A stretch of 64,000 nucleotides of DNA from Wolfiporia cocos (lineage: Eukaryota; Basidiomycota; Agaricomycetes; Polyporales; Phaeolaceae), in NCBI GenBank assembly GCA_029448655.1, contig JACCLO010000010.1, positions 1,922,001 to 1,986,000 on the forward strand, given 5' to 3'. The position numbers and the translations under genes are program-made. The notes beneath the pieces were generated by a model. The model had not been told where the DNA came from. It was given only the letters and a program-made list of their open reading frames with translations, and made no database searches. Shown here piece after piece: positions 1 to 9,806 of this stretch. The first letter of the stretch is position 1. Each line of letters starts with the position of its first letter.

Positions 1-121
1 CGTATGACATGCGTGCATGAGCCTCTGCGTTCAGCGCTGGCGCGGTGCCTTGTAGCCTCGATTGTAGGCCTGTATGGATCCCCCTGAGCCCAGGGGTCGC
101 ACAGACAGTGAGTCTGTGTCA
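1..121 (+). repeat. 3' end of an LTR (type I)
   Basis: Positions 60-121 match the last part of the solo LTR at 61176-61743 (the stretch beginning tgtatggatccccc and ending gtctgtgtca). The left part lies outside the window, so no target duplication can be tested. Confidence 0.6.
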
Positions 122-216
122 GTTCTACCTATTATTCTTGACTTTCTATACCAATAACTAGCTTATCATGGTTCATGACTATACATTACATACAAGCCGA
201 ATGATGGCCGCATTAT

Positions 217-775
217 TGTCACGGTTCACCTCGTAGGGGGTACCTGCATCCCTCGCTATTGTTGTATGGGCGACGCTGCATGCGCGCGCGCTCCGCTCAC
301 TCTAGTTACCACTCAAGTCGCGCCCTAGATACCTCCACTGATCACCTGACCAGGTAGGCAAGCGCTCGTCAGGCAGCGCGCGTGCCAGGTACATCACGTT
401 ATAGGTCACCTCCTTGTTATGTCTAGTGTTACGTTACGGTCACTCGTAGTTACATGCGCACAGGCCATGACTTTAGGGTAGCCAGTCTCCAGATGTATAT
501 AGGTAGCAGCAGATGGGGCTTACTCCCCATCCTTTAGATTCTAGTCAATGGGTACAACCCCCTTTCTTGCAATGTGCTTGTGATGCGTCTCTGCCCCGGG
601 GGCCCTCTTCGACTCGCTCGTCTGTGTGCTAGTCAGCAACGTTGGCGTACACTAGGGATGTGCCAAACTCCCATGTAGCCTCTGCGCTCACCTCTAGTCG
701 ACACGCACACTGGCTTGTCAGCCGTATAGGGACTCCCCTGTAGCCAGGTCCTCACAGCCACGTAAGTCTGTGACA
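217..775 (+). repeat. Solo LTR with imperfect 5-bp duplication
   Basis: The segment runs from tgtcacgg to ctgtgaca (559 bp) and contains no internal coding region. The flanks are attat (212-216) and gttat (776-780), which match at 4 of 5 bases, as expected for an old insertion. The ORF at 770-1000 is a chance reading of LTR sequence. Confidence 0.55.
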
Positions 776-1391
776 GTTATCTCCCGTAACGACGGTTTTA
801 TCTTATCTAGTAGTTACCATCAAGTCACGAGTCTAGTCTCTAGCCAATCGGGCATCTCGTCCGAAGCAGTCAGCCTATACACGTCAGCGGACCAGGCAAT
901 GGTCACGCCCTTGATTACTAATGACAATGTGCACAATACGCTATTCGCACGGCTTATGCCATGTTTCTATATCCCGGTATTGATCGGAATATCCATTTAA
1001 TGTGTATTACTCAGTACTTAGGTCTCTGGGGACTTGTACATATGAATACGGACATTAGTATTATCTAATAAGACTGTTAGAGGTCTTATATTTCATGTAT
1101 ATATACTGGACTTGCTGAGTGCTATTGCCTCAGTTCTATTCATTGCATTCATACTTTGAGTTAACTACTCATCGTATCCTGCTCTACTCGCACATACTCT
1201 CTTGCCTAACCAGCAATACCAAGACATAACAACCAGTGAGTAGTCTTGTGTTACAAACACCGTTTCTTACTGGTGCGGCCATTACCGGTGCACATGGTCT
1301 ACTAGGTAGTTAGGACTTAGCTGTATTTCACCGAAAGGCGCACAGACCATATACTGTAGGGCAGGGTCATAGAGACTGCTGCCTAAACGTG

Positions 1392-1435
1392 TATATAAGC
1401 CCAGGTTATCCTTCGAGTAACCTCAGACTTGTTCT
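1392..1435 (+). promoter_or_regulatory. TATA box and putative self-primer of relic F
   Basis: TATATAA at 1392-1398 is followed 33 nt later by AGACTTGTTCT at 1425-1435, the expected RNA 5' end. The same geometry is seen in elements A, B, D, E and H. Confidence 0.6.
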
Positions 1436-1552
1436 CTGTATTTACATCGAGTTCAACACACTTCCCTTGCGCTCAGCTAGCCCCTCCCCTAAGCTCTATA
1501 TCGCTCCTCAAGCATATCGCTTATTGGTGAGTCCCACAGCTAGTCTGTGTCA

Positions 1553-2514
1553 TTAGAACAAGTCTCCTTTTACCCCCGGTGTCGCTGCAAAGTGGCACTC
1601 TGGGTTTCTACCTACAGGGCGGTATGAGTTGTAAGCACACCCCTTTTCCCTGCAAAGGGTTTAGGGAACCATTTGGGATCTGAGGGATACATGCGCCGTA
1701 GTAGCAATACTGCGGTTGCAACCAGGAAGTGACACACCGCCTTTTTAGGCAGGATTCCTTCCTAACCCAGACTTCAGGGTCAAGGAGACATGGTCTTGGC
1801 TGCAAAGCCCTGACTGTGCGTGGTTGAGACCCAGGTTGTCTCAAAAGGGTTGGTCTGCCTGTGTACGCCAGCCCCCAGCGGGGTCAGTCTTCGGACTTAG
1901 CCGCCATGACAACCATCCAGTTAAGGGGCCAATTCCCCTTAAACTCGGTGTGGGAATCTTCCAAAGCTGATGCCCAGGTGTAAGGGCTCTGCTTTGTACC
2001 CATATGGGGAAAGCGGTGAGGAGGATCAACCTCGGTTGATCCTGCCACAGGACATGAGCGGTAGCCAATAGCGTAAGCCCTCCGGGCAGCTCGGCGTGCT
2101 CACTGGAGAGCTGGATAAGGGACCCCCTGGAAGCGCTTAGGTGTGTGATCTCTGATTGACGGTGGACCAACCCTCAGAGACCCCTCCAGGTCTGTTGACA
2201 GCAACCTCACTGTTGAAGTGAGGACCGGCAAAGGGTGTAATACCCAGCCGTTTCCGGGAATCACAGTCACTGTGGTTCCTGCGTATCCAATTCCCAACCA
2301 TGTGACCCAGGCAGCCCCTGGCAGTCACCAGCTCTACCCCAGGAGCAGGCGCCTCTGACCTCGGTCATGTGAATATCCTCGGCTTTTGCCACTGGGTTTG
2401 CACGCAACTATGAGTACCGTCCCCGTAGTACCCATTTATCCTGAAAAGGATTTCCCCTACCTTACATCCCTACTATTGTTCTTTTAAGTCGACCACTGGG
2501 AAACATAGTTTCTC
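1553..2514 (+). pseudogene. Decayed long leader of an ORF0-type element
   Basis: Blocks here match, on the plus strand, the reverse complement of the leaders of B (23067-24085) and E (50939-51959). Examples are the stretch around 1945-1995 (gtgggaatcttcc, then caggtgtaagg) and the stretch around 2050-2110 (gcggtagccaatagc). No long reading frame is credible. The short ORFs on both strands across 1608-2328 are frames through this leader. Confidence 0.55.
1555..1565 (+). other. Primer-binding site of relic F (self-priming type)
   Basis: AGAACAAGTCT begins 2 nt after the LTR end and is the exact reverse complement of 1425-1435. It does not start with TGG, so it does not look like a tRNA 3'-end binding site. 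Confidence 0.6.
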
Positions 2515-2661
2515 ATAAAGGTGCTTCTTAGATAATGCCTCGTGTACCACACTCCAAAGTCGCTAAAGGGTCTTTCGGTTGGGCCTTACGCCAAGACGGT
2601 GAAGAGGGATCTAATAGACAGGATCCAACCCGCTGAGACCCCCAACCCGACTTACACCCTT
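2515..2661 (+). pseudogene. ORF0 pseudogene, segment 1 (N-terminal part)
   Basis: This aligns with the first 50 or so codons of the intact ORF0 of B and E. The start codon is ATA instead of ATG at 2515, and stops interrupt the frame. The segment ends in the codons for the TYTLP stretch, where a solo LTR (2662-3702) is inserted. The gene resumes at 3703 and again at 12399. This relic appears to be the oldest recognisable layer of the left part of the window. Confidence 0.6.
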
Positions 2662-3702
2662 TGACACAGATCTTCTGTGGGACTCACCAAGCCTGTATCC
2701 TTGATGTGATAAGGTGACTTGGAGAGGAGAAGACCCAGTGCAGCAGAATGGTGAGAGTTATTCTACGGCACAAGTCGAGAATAATAGAACTGAGCATTAT
2801 GGTCGTCTAGCCTAATGTTTATATACATGTTTATGCGGATGGCACGTGCTACTAACTAGTACTACCATTCCGGGTTATGTGGCTTTGCCAATGGGCGAAG
2901 CACTATCTTATATGATGTTTATGGACTCTATCTACAATGGCCGTGGAAGGCCCTAATGGCCGAACCAATCGTAGAAGAGGGATTATACCTTTTATCATGT
3001 GTCAACGTGGGCGCAGCCCGGGTATATGGGAAGCCGTACGCCGGATACCTTGCGGTATAATGGCTATTGGACGGTCTTCGTGTGATGACCAAGGTGAGGC
3101 ACCGAGGTCGTTATGTTATTGGACCAGCAGGTACCGTAGCATGTGTTATGTCCGGACCGGAAGGTTACCGGGACATGTGTTGGACTTAGCCATGAGGTGA
3201 GGTCCGGTGTTTGGGCAACACCGTGATGGCAGAAGCCCGGAGGTTGGCAACGCCGTGATGGCAGAAGCCGGGGATTGGTATGTACCGATCCTGTGGGAAG
3301 GCCGAGAAGGCCGACCCAATGAGACATTGCCTTGTGGTGATGTTTGTAGGTGTTGCCATTATTATGTGAAGGTGTGGTGTGCCTGAGATGTCATTGTGAT
3401 CTAGGATCTTATGACGTAGCTGGTCTAGCTCTTACGGGCGAGACCGGTGACGTAGCTATGACATTGCTAAGTCTAGGCAGTTGTTGCGGATATCGGTCTG
3501 GATGGTTACCGATGATGTTGCGATGACGTGTAGCCATGTGACTAGCGTTGTTATTGCTAACATAAGGGATAAGCCCAGTTAAGAGCTTGTTGTATGGCAA
3601 TGGGAGTTAACCCATAGATAACTTGTAGTTAGACGTATAAATCCCGGATAAATTGCTATAATCGTAGGAAAAATGCTATATGTCCCAGATAAATCTGTGA
3701 CA
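2662..3702 (-). repeat. Solo LTR of family H, TSD CCCTT
   Basis: The ends are tgacacag (2662) and ctgtgaca (3702). The 5-bp duplication ccctt is found at 2657-2661 and 3703-3707. The minus-strand start (TGTCAC...) matches the H LTR at 28902-29990. It is inserted in the ORF0 relic. There are no genes; the short ORFs of 60-90 codons within it are LTR sequence. Confidence 0.85.
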
Positions 3703-3933
3703 CCCTTCCTGTAAAGGAAGATTATACCGGCAAACTCCATCTTTGGGAGATTCCGATACACATGCCTCCGCACATCGCGCAGGCAGGGAAACCAGCTCCA
3801 CGACCTCCGAAACCAGCCCCCTTGAAAAAGAAGGTCTGGACAGAGGAAGAGAAGCTGCGTGCTTCGATCAGCACTATGGAGTTCCAGCTAGAATGCAAGG
3901 AACTAAATAAGCTAATAACCACCTGCGACAAAC
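3703..3933 (+). pseudogene. ORF0 pseudogene, segment 2 (middle part)
   Basis: Translation gives the clear homologue of residues about 50-130 of the intact B/E ORF0, with shared PHIAQAGKPAPRPPKPAP and WTEEEKL stretches. It is cut at 3933 by insertion of element A, whose target duplication CAAAC is 3929-3933. The apparent open frame 3762-3998 runs on into the LTR of A and is not a gene of its own. Confidence 0.7.
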
Positions 3934-4641
3934 TGTTACGGGTCGAATACCCGTTCGTATATTCGAATCGCGAATATAGATCTTTCTTCTGCACTTAGGC
4001 ACGTCGCCGTATGCAAGGCAAATACTCGTTAGATGCCTTCGGGTCCTAAGTGAAGTCCTTAGGAGATCGGTTAATATCCAATACGCGTTAGAGGATATAA
4101 TCTGTTCAGGTGCGAGTCGAATAGGATATAAGACTCGCCTAAGTCCGAGAAGTTGGTGTGCACTTCGAGGACTTAGTCGTTCGGTTGCTCGAGCGAGATA
4201 TACTGAGCGTAGTTTCCTACGTTTGAGAACGAGTATAAGACTTCTTGTTTGTACAACAAGGTCGAGCTGAAGAGCCTCGACAGTAAGTACATGAGTTTAT
4301 ATACTACGTTAGCTTTCAGGGGTCAAGCCTGTCCCAGATGTCACCGCTACTATCTACGCTATAGTACCAAACGTTTGATAAGTATGTAGTGATATATCCG
4401 AGACGATAGATAGGAATGATGGCGGTTGAACGCCATCTATCAGCTAATAAACGATGAACATGAAACGGTGGCAGAGTTGGATCTGCCAGCGATGAAACGC
4501 GCCCTATAGCCTAGTACAACTGGGGATGCGCCCAGTAGAGTCACGAGTAGCCAGGGGAGTTGGTTGCGCAACAAGTCCCTGTATCGTATTCGACCGATGG
4601 TGAGTCCTGCAGATATTCGAAAAATCAAAATAATCGTAACA
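3934..4641 (-). repeat. 3' LTR of element A
   Basis: It is 708 bp. On the plus strand it starts tgttacgggtcg and ends aatcgtaaca, giving inverted ends TGTTACG/CGTAACA. It is nearly identical to 11691-12398. The 62-codon minus-strand ORF found in both copies is LTR sequence. Confidence 0.95.
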
Positions 4642-4656
4642 TCAGCCCCTCCCTAG
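4642..4656 (-). other. Polypurine tract of element A
   Basis: On the minus strand the run AGGGAGGGG lies directly before the 3' LTR and overlaps the pol stop codon (TAG, 4653-4655). This is where plus-strand DNA synthesis would start. Confidence 0.65.
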
Positions 4657-7600
4657 GCATTCGTCGGCCTCGACGAATTTCCCAAGTTCCCTTCTTCAGA
4701 GTGCCTCGGCGTCCTGTTCATTGTAAATGTCGCCGTTCCCGCTGAGGGACGGGGTCGTAGGAGTTCGCCATACGAAGTGTTGGCGGCATTCATTCTGTCG
4801 ATGACCTGGTTGATTGAGCCCACAAGTTCTGCAAATATAGTCGGGACAGTCGAGGATCCAGTGGTTGGTGGAGCCACATTGTCGACACGGCTGTTCAGGT
4901 GAGGGCCTCGCTGGTACCCGTAGGGAAGGGATATCGCGGAGGTATTCGTTATGTTGATACCTCCAGTGGTGTGCGGCTCAGTGGAGGTTCCGTGCGGCCC
5001 ATGTGGGTAGGGAGGCGGTGTCTCGTTCGTGCTCCCTCGCACCTCGCTCAAACTCCTCGCGGGTAATGCTCTGCACCGACGGAGATCGTCGAATAGGCGG
5101 CGTGCTATTCGCTCTTCGCTGTCGTGCTGGGGTAGCCCTAGGGCTCGTCGGGCGTGCAGGTGGTTCACGTCTCCCGTTGCCTCCCATACCAGAAATACGT
5201 GGCGTCGGGTTTCTAACTCCTGTTCGGCGGGCTCTCTGAGTCTCGGTAGGCAGAGGAAATAATACTCTATCGCCCTCCATAAAATCAAACGGCCTTGCAA
5301 CTCGGCGTCGTTCGTCGGGGGTGAAAAAGCGGGCGGGTCGTGGTGTGTATTCGGGTCGACTGGGAGTAACGTGCTCGCGATCCTCGAAGTCGTTGAGCGC
5401 GTGTCGTAGTCGGGCCGTTGTAGTGGCGGCCAATCGGTCGATAAGTCTGTCGGTGAGTAGCTCGAGTCCCTCTCTCTGCGCTCTGATCTGCCCCTCCATT
5501 CGGACGAGGTCCTCGGTGATGTTCTGGTACGAGCTGTATATGTGGGTGAGGTCCTGCGCGATGTCGAAGAGGGCCGACCAGCCATCGGCTCGGCCAGCAA
5601 AAGGTCCCTCGGCCCTGTACCAGAGGAGGGCGTGTCTAATCTGTAGATGCTGGGGGGAATACCTTCTTGGTGGCGTACCTCGCGGTTGGCCTTCTCGACG
5701 ATCTGCATCGCCGGGGGTCGCGGTACGGCGGGGAATCTGGTGGCGAGTCGTCGACATACTATTACTGTCCTATTTTCGAGTGTCGGGGTTGTCCTGACTC
5801 TCGTCCTGTGGTAGCCTTTTATCAGTTCCCTGGAATGCTCCAAGTTCGCCTCGTCTTCCCATGAGTTGTCGGCCGTGGCATAGCCTTTCCATTTGACGAA
5901 GTATTGATGTTTCTTTCCTTTCCATCTATCAGCTAAGATGGCTTCGACTTCGTATTCTTCCTGTCCCTTGATGATATCAGGTGGCGGCCGTAAGTAATTG
6001 GGTCCGTGCACCCTTGTTTCTTTGAATGGTTTTAGTAAGGCGGCGTGGAATACCGGGTGAACTTTCCAGCTCGTTGGTAACTGCAGCCGGTATGTCGTGG
6101 GTCCCATCTTTTCTGTGATAGTGAAGGGTCCTTCTCTTTTTGGTGCCAGCTTGTTAGATTCGTAGGGGATTGTTAGGTTCTTTGCGTCGAGCCAGACCTT
6201 ATCCCCTTTCTCAAGCTTCGGCAGTTCTCTGAGGAACCTTCCTGCCATTCTTTTCTGGGCTAATTCATGCGCGATGAATGCCATCTTTCGCGCTTCTTTG
6301 ATCTTCTTGATCCTGTCGACAGCGGCCGGGACGTTCCCTACTCGGTCATAATCTGGGAATCCTCTCGGGACATATCCTAGGATTATTTCGAGTGGCGCTG
6401 GCCGGTTTTCGGTTCGTCTGGTGTTGTGCGCAAATTCGACGTCAGGCAGTCGTTGTACCCATTGGAACGGGTCGTTCATGCAGTAAATGCGAAGGTATAC
6501 TTCGATTTGTTGATTCATTCTTTCTGTTTGTCCGTCGGTCTGTGAATGGTACGCCGTACTCATCGCCGATTCTGTTCCCTGCAGCTTGCACAATTCCTTG
6601 AAAAGTTTTGATGCAAACTGTGGTCCTCTGTCTGAAATGATCTTTCGGGGGATGCCATATAGCGAGTAGATTTTTCGGTGAAATATTTCTGCAGCCCCTT
6701 CGCTCGTGATCGTTTTGTCGCATGGGGTGAGAGAGATGGCCTTGGATAGGCCATGGTCGACAATCACCATCATGGAGTCATATTTTCCGACTCTTGGCAG
6801 GTCGGTGACAAAATCGACCGAGCACTGTGAGAAGGGGAGGGCGTCTTCCCGTGTCGGTATTGGCTGCAAAGGGGGTTTCAGCGGATTTCTGTCAGGTTTC
6901 ATCTGTTGACAGATTGCACAGCCCCGGACGTATTCCGCTATCATTGTTCCCATGTCGGGCCACCAAAAATGGGTCTTAACCTGTACTGTTGTACCCCAGA
7001 TCCCAGGGTGTCCGGCCGGGATCGTGTCGTGGTATTTTGAGATGACGTCTCGTCGAAGGCCCTCATCCTTCGGCACGTACATCCTGCCCCTGTAGAGCAG
7101 TATCCCTTCTGTTTGTTGCCATTCATCCGCGGTGGTTCTCGCGGGGAATTCGCCTGTGCCTTCTAGGGCGCGGATCGCCTGTTCCGCAGATTCATCTCGA
7201 TCGTGGGCGTTCTTGATTCGATCGATGATCGGGATCTGGATTGCGTGGACGACGAGTTCGTCTGGAATCATGGTGATTCCCTCGTTGTCTTCGTTGCTTT
7301 CGTCCAGGTGGTACAACCTGGAAAGCGTGTCGGCCATGACTAGTTTCCTTCCGGGGACGTGCTGCAATTTCAGGTCGAACTGCGAAAGGAATAGATGCCA
7401 TCTCGCTTGTCGCCGATTTAGGCGCTGTGCGCTTCTCCAGTACGTCAGGTTTTGATGATCGCTTCGGATCAAGATCCGATGCGGTGCTCCTTCTAATAGG
7501 TGTCGCCATTCTTCTAATGCTCGGACTATTCCGAGTAGTTCGCGATCGTAGATTTCGTAGTTCCGTTCTGTTGATGTCAGGGATTGTGAGAGATATCCCA

Positions 7601-9806
7601 CCGGCCGTTCGCGCCCTGTTTCATCTGTCTGTTTCAGTACTGCTCCTGTGGCGAACTGAGATGCGTCTGTTTCGAGGATGAACGGTTTCTCCTTGTCTGG
7701 TGTCCCCAGTGCGGGCGCCGTCGTGAATGCTTTCTTCATAAACTCGAATGCTTTCTGTTCTTTCTCCGTCCATTGGAATCCTGTCCCCGTGACCGTTCTT
7801 GTGAGGTCCACCAAGGGTCGGGCGTGCGTAGAGTAGTGATCGATAAATTTCCGATAAAAGTTCGCAAATCCTAGGAAGGATCTGACTTCTTTGAGATTTC
7901 GGGGAGTCGGCCACTCTTTAATCCCATTGAGTTTCGCTGGGTCCATCTGGATATTTCCTGGGGTGATGACTAGTCCCAGAAATTCGACTCTGTCGACACC
8001 GAAGGCGCATTTCTCGGGTTTCACAAAGAGGTGGTTATTCACCAATCTCTGAAGGATCCGCCGTTCCCGTTCCTTGTGTACTTTCTCGTTTTCTGAGAAA
8101 ATGAGGATGTCGTCCATATAAACAAGCACCCATCCCTCGAGGATTTCTTCCTTCAAGATTTCGTTCATCATTGCTTGGAAGGTCCCGGGTGCATTGCACA
8201 ATCCGAAAAACATAACCGTGGGCTCGTACAACCCTCGGTTTGTTTTGAAGGCCGCTTTCCACTCGTCTCCCTTTTTGATTCGCACGTTGTTGTATCCCGC
8301 TCTAAGGTCCATTTTTGTGAAGATCTTTGCTCCTTTTAGCTTTTCCAGGAGTTCTGAGATCAGTGGCAAGGGATAGACGTTCTTTATCGTCCCTTCGTTC
8401 AGATATCGATAATCTTGACAGGGTCGCAGGCCGCTGTCCTTCTTTGGGACGAAAAAGAATGGTGACGCCATCGGGGATTTCGAAGGGACTATGAATCCCT
8501 TGGCCAAGTTTTCTTTTAGGAATTCGTCTAGCGCCTGTTGCTCTTTAGGCGAGAGTGCATAGACTTTGCAGTCTTTTGGCACGAAATCGGGTTTTAATTC
8601 GATTGCGTGGTCCCATGGTCTCGACGGGGGGAACGCTGCTGCGGACTCCTTACTGAACACTTTGGCGAAGTCCAGTAGGTGTTTCGGGACCATTTCCTCA
8701 ATCGTTCGTTCGGGTTCGGGGGTTTTCTGTGCGAATTCCTGAGACTTCGTTAGCGCTTTCCTGACAGCGTTGATGATTTGTATCTTTGTTCGGAACTTCT
8801 TTCGCGTTTCCCCTTTCTTCCCTATGATCCTAGGGTTATCTTTTGCGAAGCGTCGGATCGCTTCGTACTCTTCGGGAGTATAGAGCCGCTGCGCTGTTTC
8901 TTCTGGCTGGTCCGTGGATCCGAACCCTTTCTCCCCTCGTTCTGTTTTATCTAGGTTTTTGACCTCTAGGATGTCGGGGGTGAGGTGTCGTTCGAAAATT
9001 ATCTGGGCTACTCGCATGCCCGGGATAATTCTATGCGCTTTGTCCGAGTAGTTGAAGACGATGGCTCCGACATCTCCTCGGTAGTCCGAGTCTATGATTC
9101 CGGCTTGTACTACCAATCCGTGTCTGAGGGTGTTGCCTGATCGTCCGGCCAGCCTTCCATACGATCCCTTTGGGATCTTCATCTTTACTCCCGTGGAGAC
9201 GAGTTTCCATCCTCCGGCGGGGATCTCGGTTTCTTCTGCGGCGTAAAGGTCATACCCTGCAGCTCCTTGGGTCCCCCTTGTTGGAATTCTTCCTTCTGGG
9301 GCAACTACCATCTCCACCGTATCCATTCGGATTGTGGCTTCCTGTTTCTTTTCTTCTGCCCCTAGTATCGATCGTATATCGACTGTTTGGTCCTTCCAGT
9401 CGATTGTGGGGTTTTCATCTTTTAGCCATCCATACCCTAGAATCATATTTTCTGTTCCGATTGATCCTACGAGGAATCGGACTTTTCGCGTTTTCTGGGT
9501 CTTTGGATATCGTAGTAGTATGGTGGCTTCTCGGTCTATTCGCCCATCTTTGTTTTCCGTTCCGTCAACGTTTTTGACGATGATCGGGTTCTTCAAGGGT
9601 TGCGTGGGCACCTTGTATTTTTCTACCACTCTGCTGTGGATTAGGTTCGACATTGCTCCTGAGTCGATTAGTGCATTGCACTTCACGGGTTTTGCCAGCG
9701 CCATGATTACCGGGATGAAGAGGGATCGATTCTTCTCGAACGAGGTAATTACATGTGCTGCTTTCTCGGAGGGTAAGACCGTGGGCTTCCCTCCTAGGCA
9801 AAATCC
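4653..9806 (-). CDS. Pol polyprotein of element A: PR-dUTPase-RT-RNase H-integrase-chromodomain
   Basis: The first in-frame ATG is at 9704 (1,683 codons), but the frame is open in -1 relative to gag up to the slippery site at 9800-9806. It needs those extra 34 codons for the N-terminal strand of the protease. Domains by residue from 9704: aspartic protease about 5-100 (DSGA at 14, GYGWL at 90); trimeric dUTPase about 133-266 with all five motifs (AGYDLY, GRSG, GIIDSDYRGD, RVAQII, RGEKGFGSTD); reverse transcriptase about 340-560 (YMDD at 529-532); then RNase H, an integrase with HHCC zinc finger and DDE core, and a chromodomain (YFVKWKGY...SWE). A tail of about 430 residues rich in S, T, P and R follows, of unknown role, running to the LTR. 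The dUTPase between PR and RT is the odd feature. Confidence 0.9.
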   Translation of the reverse strand, partial: GFCLGGKPTVLPSEKAAHVITSFEKNRSLFIPVIMALAKPVKCNALIDSGAMSNLIHSRVVEKYKVPTQPLKNPIIVKNVDGTENKDGRIDREATILLRYPKTQKTRKVRFLVGSIGTENMILGYGWLKDENPTIDWKDQTVDIRSILGAEEKKQEATIRMDTVEMVVAPEGRIPTRGTQGAAGYDLYAAEETEIPAGGWKLVSTGVKMKIPKGSYGRLAGRSGNTLRHGLVVQAGIIDSDYRGDVGAIVFNYSDKAHRIIPGMRVAQIIFERHLTPDILEVKNLDKTERGEKGFGSTDQPEETAQRLYTPEEYEAIRRFAKDNPRIIGKKGETRKKFRTKIQIINAVRKALTKSQEFAQKTPEPERTIEEMVPKHLLDFAKVFSKESAAAFPPSRPWDHAIELKPDFVPKDCKVYALSPKEQQALDEFLKENLAKGFIVPSKSPMASPFFFVPKKDSGLRPCQDYRYLNEGTIKNVYPLPLISELLEKLKGAKIFTKMDLRAGYNNVRIKKGDEWKAAFKTNRGLYEPTVMFFGLCNAPGTFQAMMNEILKEEILEGWVLVYMDDILIFSENEKVHKERERRILQRLVNNHLFVKPEKCAFGVDRVEFLGLVITPGNIQMDPAKLNGIKEWPTPRNLKEVRSFLGFANFYRKFIDHYSTHARPLVDLTRTVTGTGFQWTEKEQKAFEFMKKAFTTAPALGTPDKEKPFILETDASQFATGAVLKQTDETGRERPVGYLSQSLTSTERNYEIYDRELLGIVRALEEWRHLLEGAPHRILIRSDHQNLTYWRSAQRLNRRQARWHLFLSQFDLKLQHVPGRKLVMADTLSRLYHLDESNEDNEGITMIPDELVVHAIQIPIIDRIKNAHDRDESAEQAIRALEGTGEFPARTTADEWQQTEGILLYRGRMYVPKDEGLRRDVISKYHDTIPAGHPGIWGTTVQVKTHFWWPDMGTMIAEYVRGCAICQQMKPDRNPLKPPLQPIPTREDALPFSQCSVDFVTDLPRVGKYDSMMVIVDHGLSKAISLTPCDKTITSEGAAEIFHRKIYSLYGIPRKIISDRGPQFASKLFKELCKLQGTESAMSTAYHSQTDGQTERMNQQIEVYLRIYCMNDPFQWVQRLPDVEFAHNTRRTENRPAPLEIILGYVPRGFPDYDRVGNVPAAVDRIKKIKEARKMAFIAHELAQKRMAGRFLRELPKLEKGDKVWLDAKNLTIPYESNKLAPKREGPFTITEKMGPTTYRLQLPTSWKVHPVFHAALLKPFKETRVHGPNYLRPPPDIIKGQEEYEVEAILADRWKGKKHQYFVKWKGYATADNSWEDEANLEHSRELIKGYHRTRVRTTPTLENRTVIVCRRLATRFPAVPRPPAMQIVEKANREVRHQEGIPPSIYRLDTPSSGTGPRDLLLAEPMAGRPSSTSRRTSPTYTARTRTSPRTSSEWRGRSERRERDSSYSPTDLSTDWPPLQRPDYDTRSTTSRIASTLLPVDPNTHHDPPAFSPPTNDAELQGRLILWRAIEYYFLCLPRLREPAEQELETRRHVFLVWEATGDVNHLHARRALGLPQHDSEERIARRLFDDLRRCRALPARSLSEVRGSTNETPPPYPHGPHGTSTEPHTTGGINITNTSAISLPYGYQRGPHLNSRVDNVAPPTTGSSTVPTIFAELVGSINQVIDRMNAANTSYGELLRPRPSAGTATFTMNRTPRHSEEGNLGNSSRPTNA
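4978..5757 (-). other. Overlapping 259-codon open frame inside the pol tail of A
   Basis: An ATG-started frame in -1 relative to pol covers most of the unusual C-terminal tail. Its translation has a believable helical, coiled-coil-like part (about residues 60-120, with spaced L/I and R/E/D) and a basic, proline-rich end. The pol frame over the same bases also looks protein-like. One of the two could be the real product, or both. It may equally be a chance opening caused by GC-biased codons. I recognise no family. Confidence 0.3.
9768..9806 (-). promoter_or_regulatory. Probable -1 ribosomal frameshift signal, gag to pol of A
   Basis: The heptamer G GAT TTT (9806-9800), in the gag zero frame, is followed by a 5-nt spacer. 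Then comes a stem GGAGGG (9794-9789) pairing with CCCTCC (9773-9768), which can be extended by AAG/CTT past a bulged A. The gag stop TAG (9796-9794) lies in the spacer/stem. A -1 slip enters the pol frame, which is open from there. The heptamer resembles the MMTV pro-pol site G GAU UUA, known from the literature. Confidence 0.7.

Larger units (their letters stand above)
122..1552 (+). repeat. Old 5' LTR (family F), interrupted by a solo LTR
   Basis: The last base of this LTR is 1552 (ctagtctgtgtca). It has a TATATAA box at 1392-1398. The 11-mer AGACTTGTTCT at 1425-1435 is the exact reverse complement of the primer site just after the LTR. The piece 122-216 and the piece 776-1552 are separated by another LTR (217-775). 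The LTR start is not seen, so its full length is unknown. Confidence 0.55.

Noticed and set aside
1608..2328. Cluster of minus-strand ORFs of 63-109 codons
   Set aside because: They overlap each other and lie in the decayed leader of relic F; no protein similarity.
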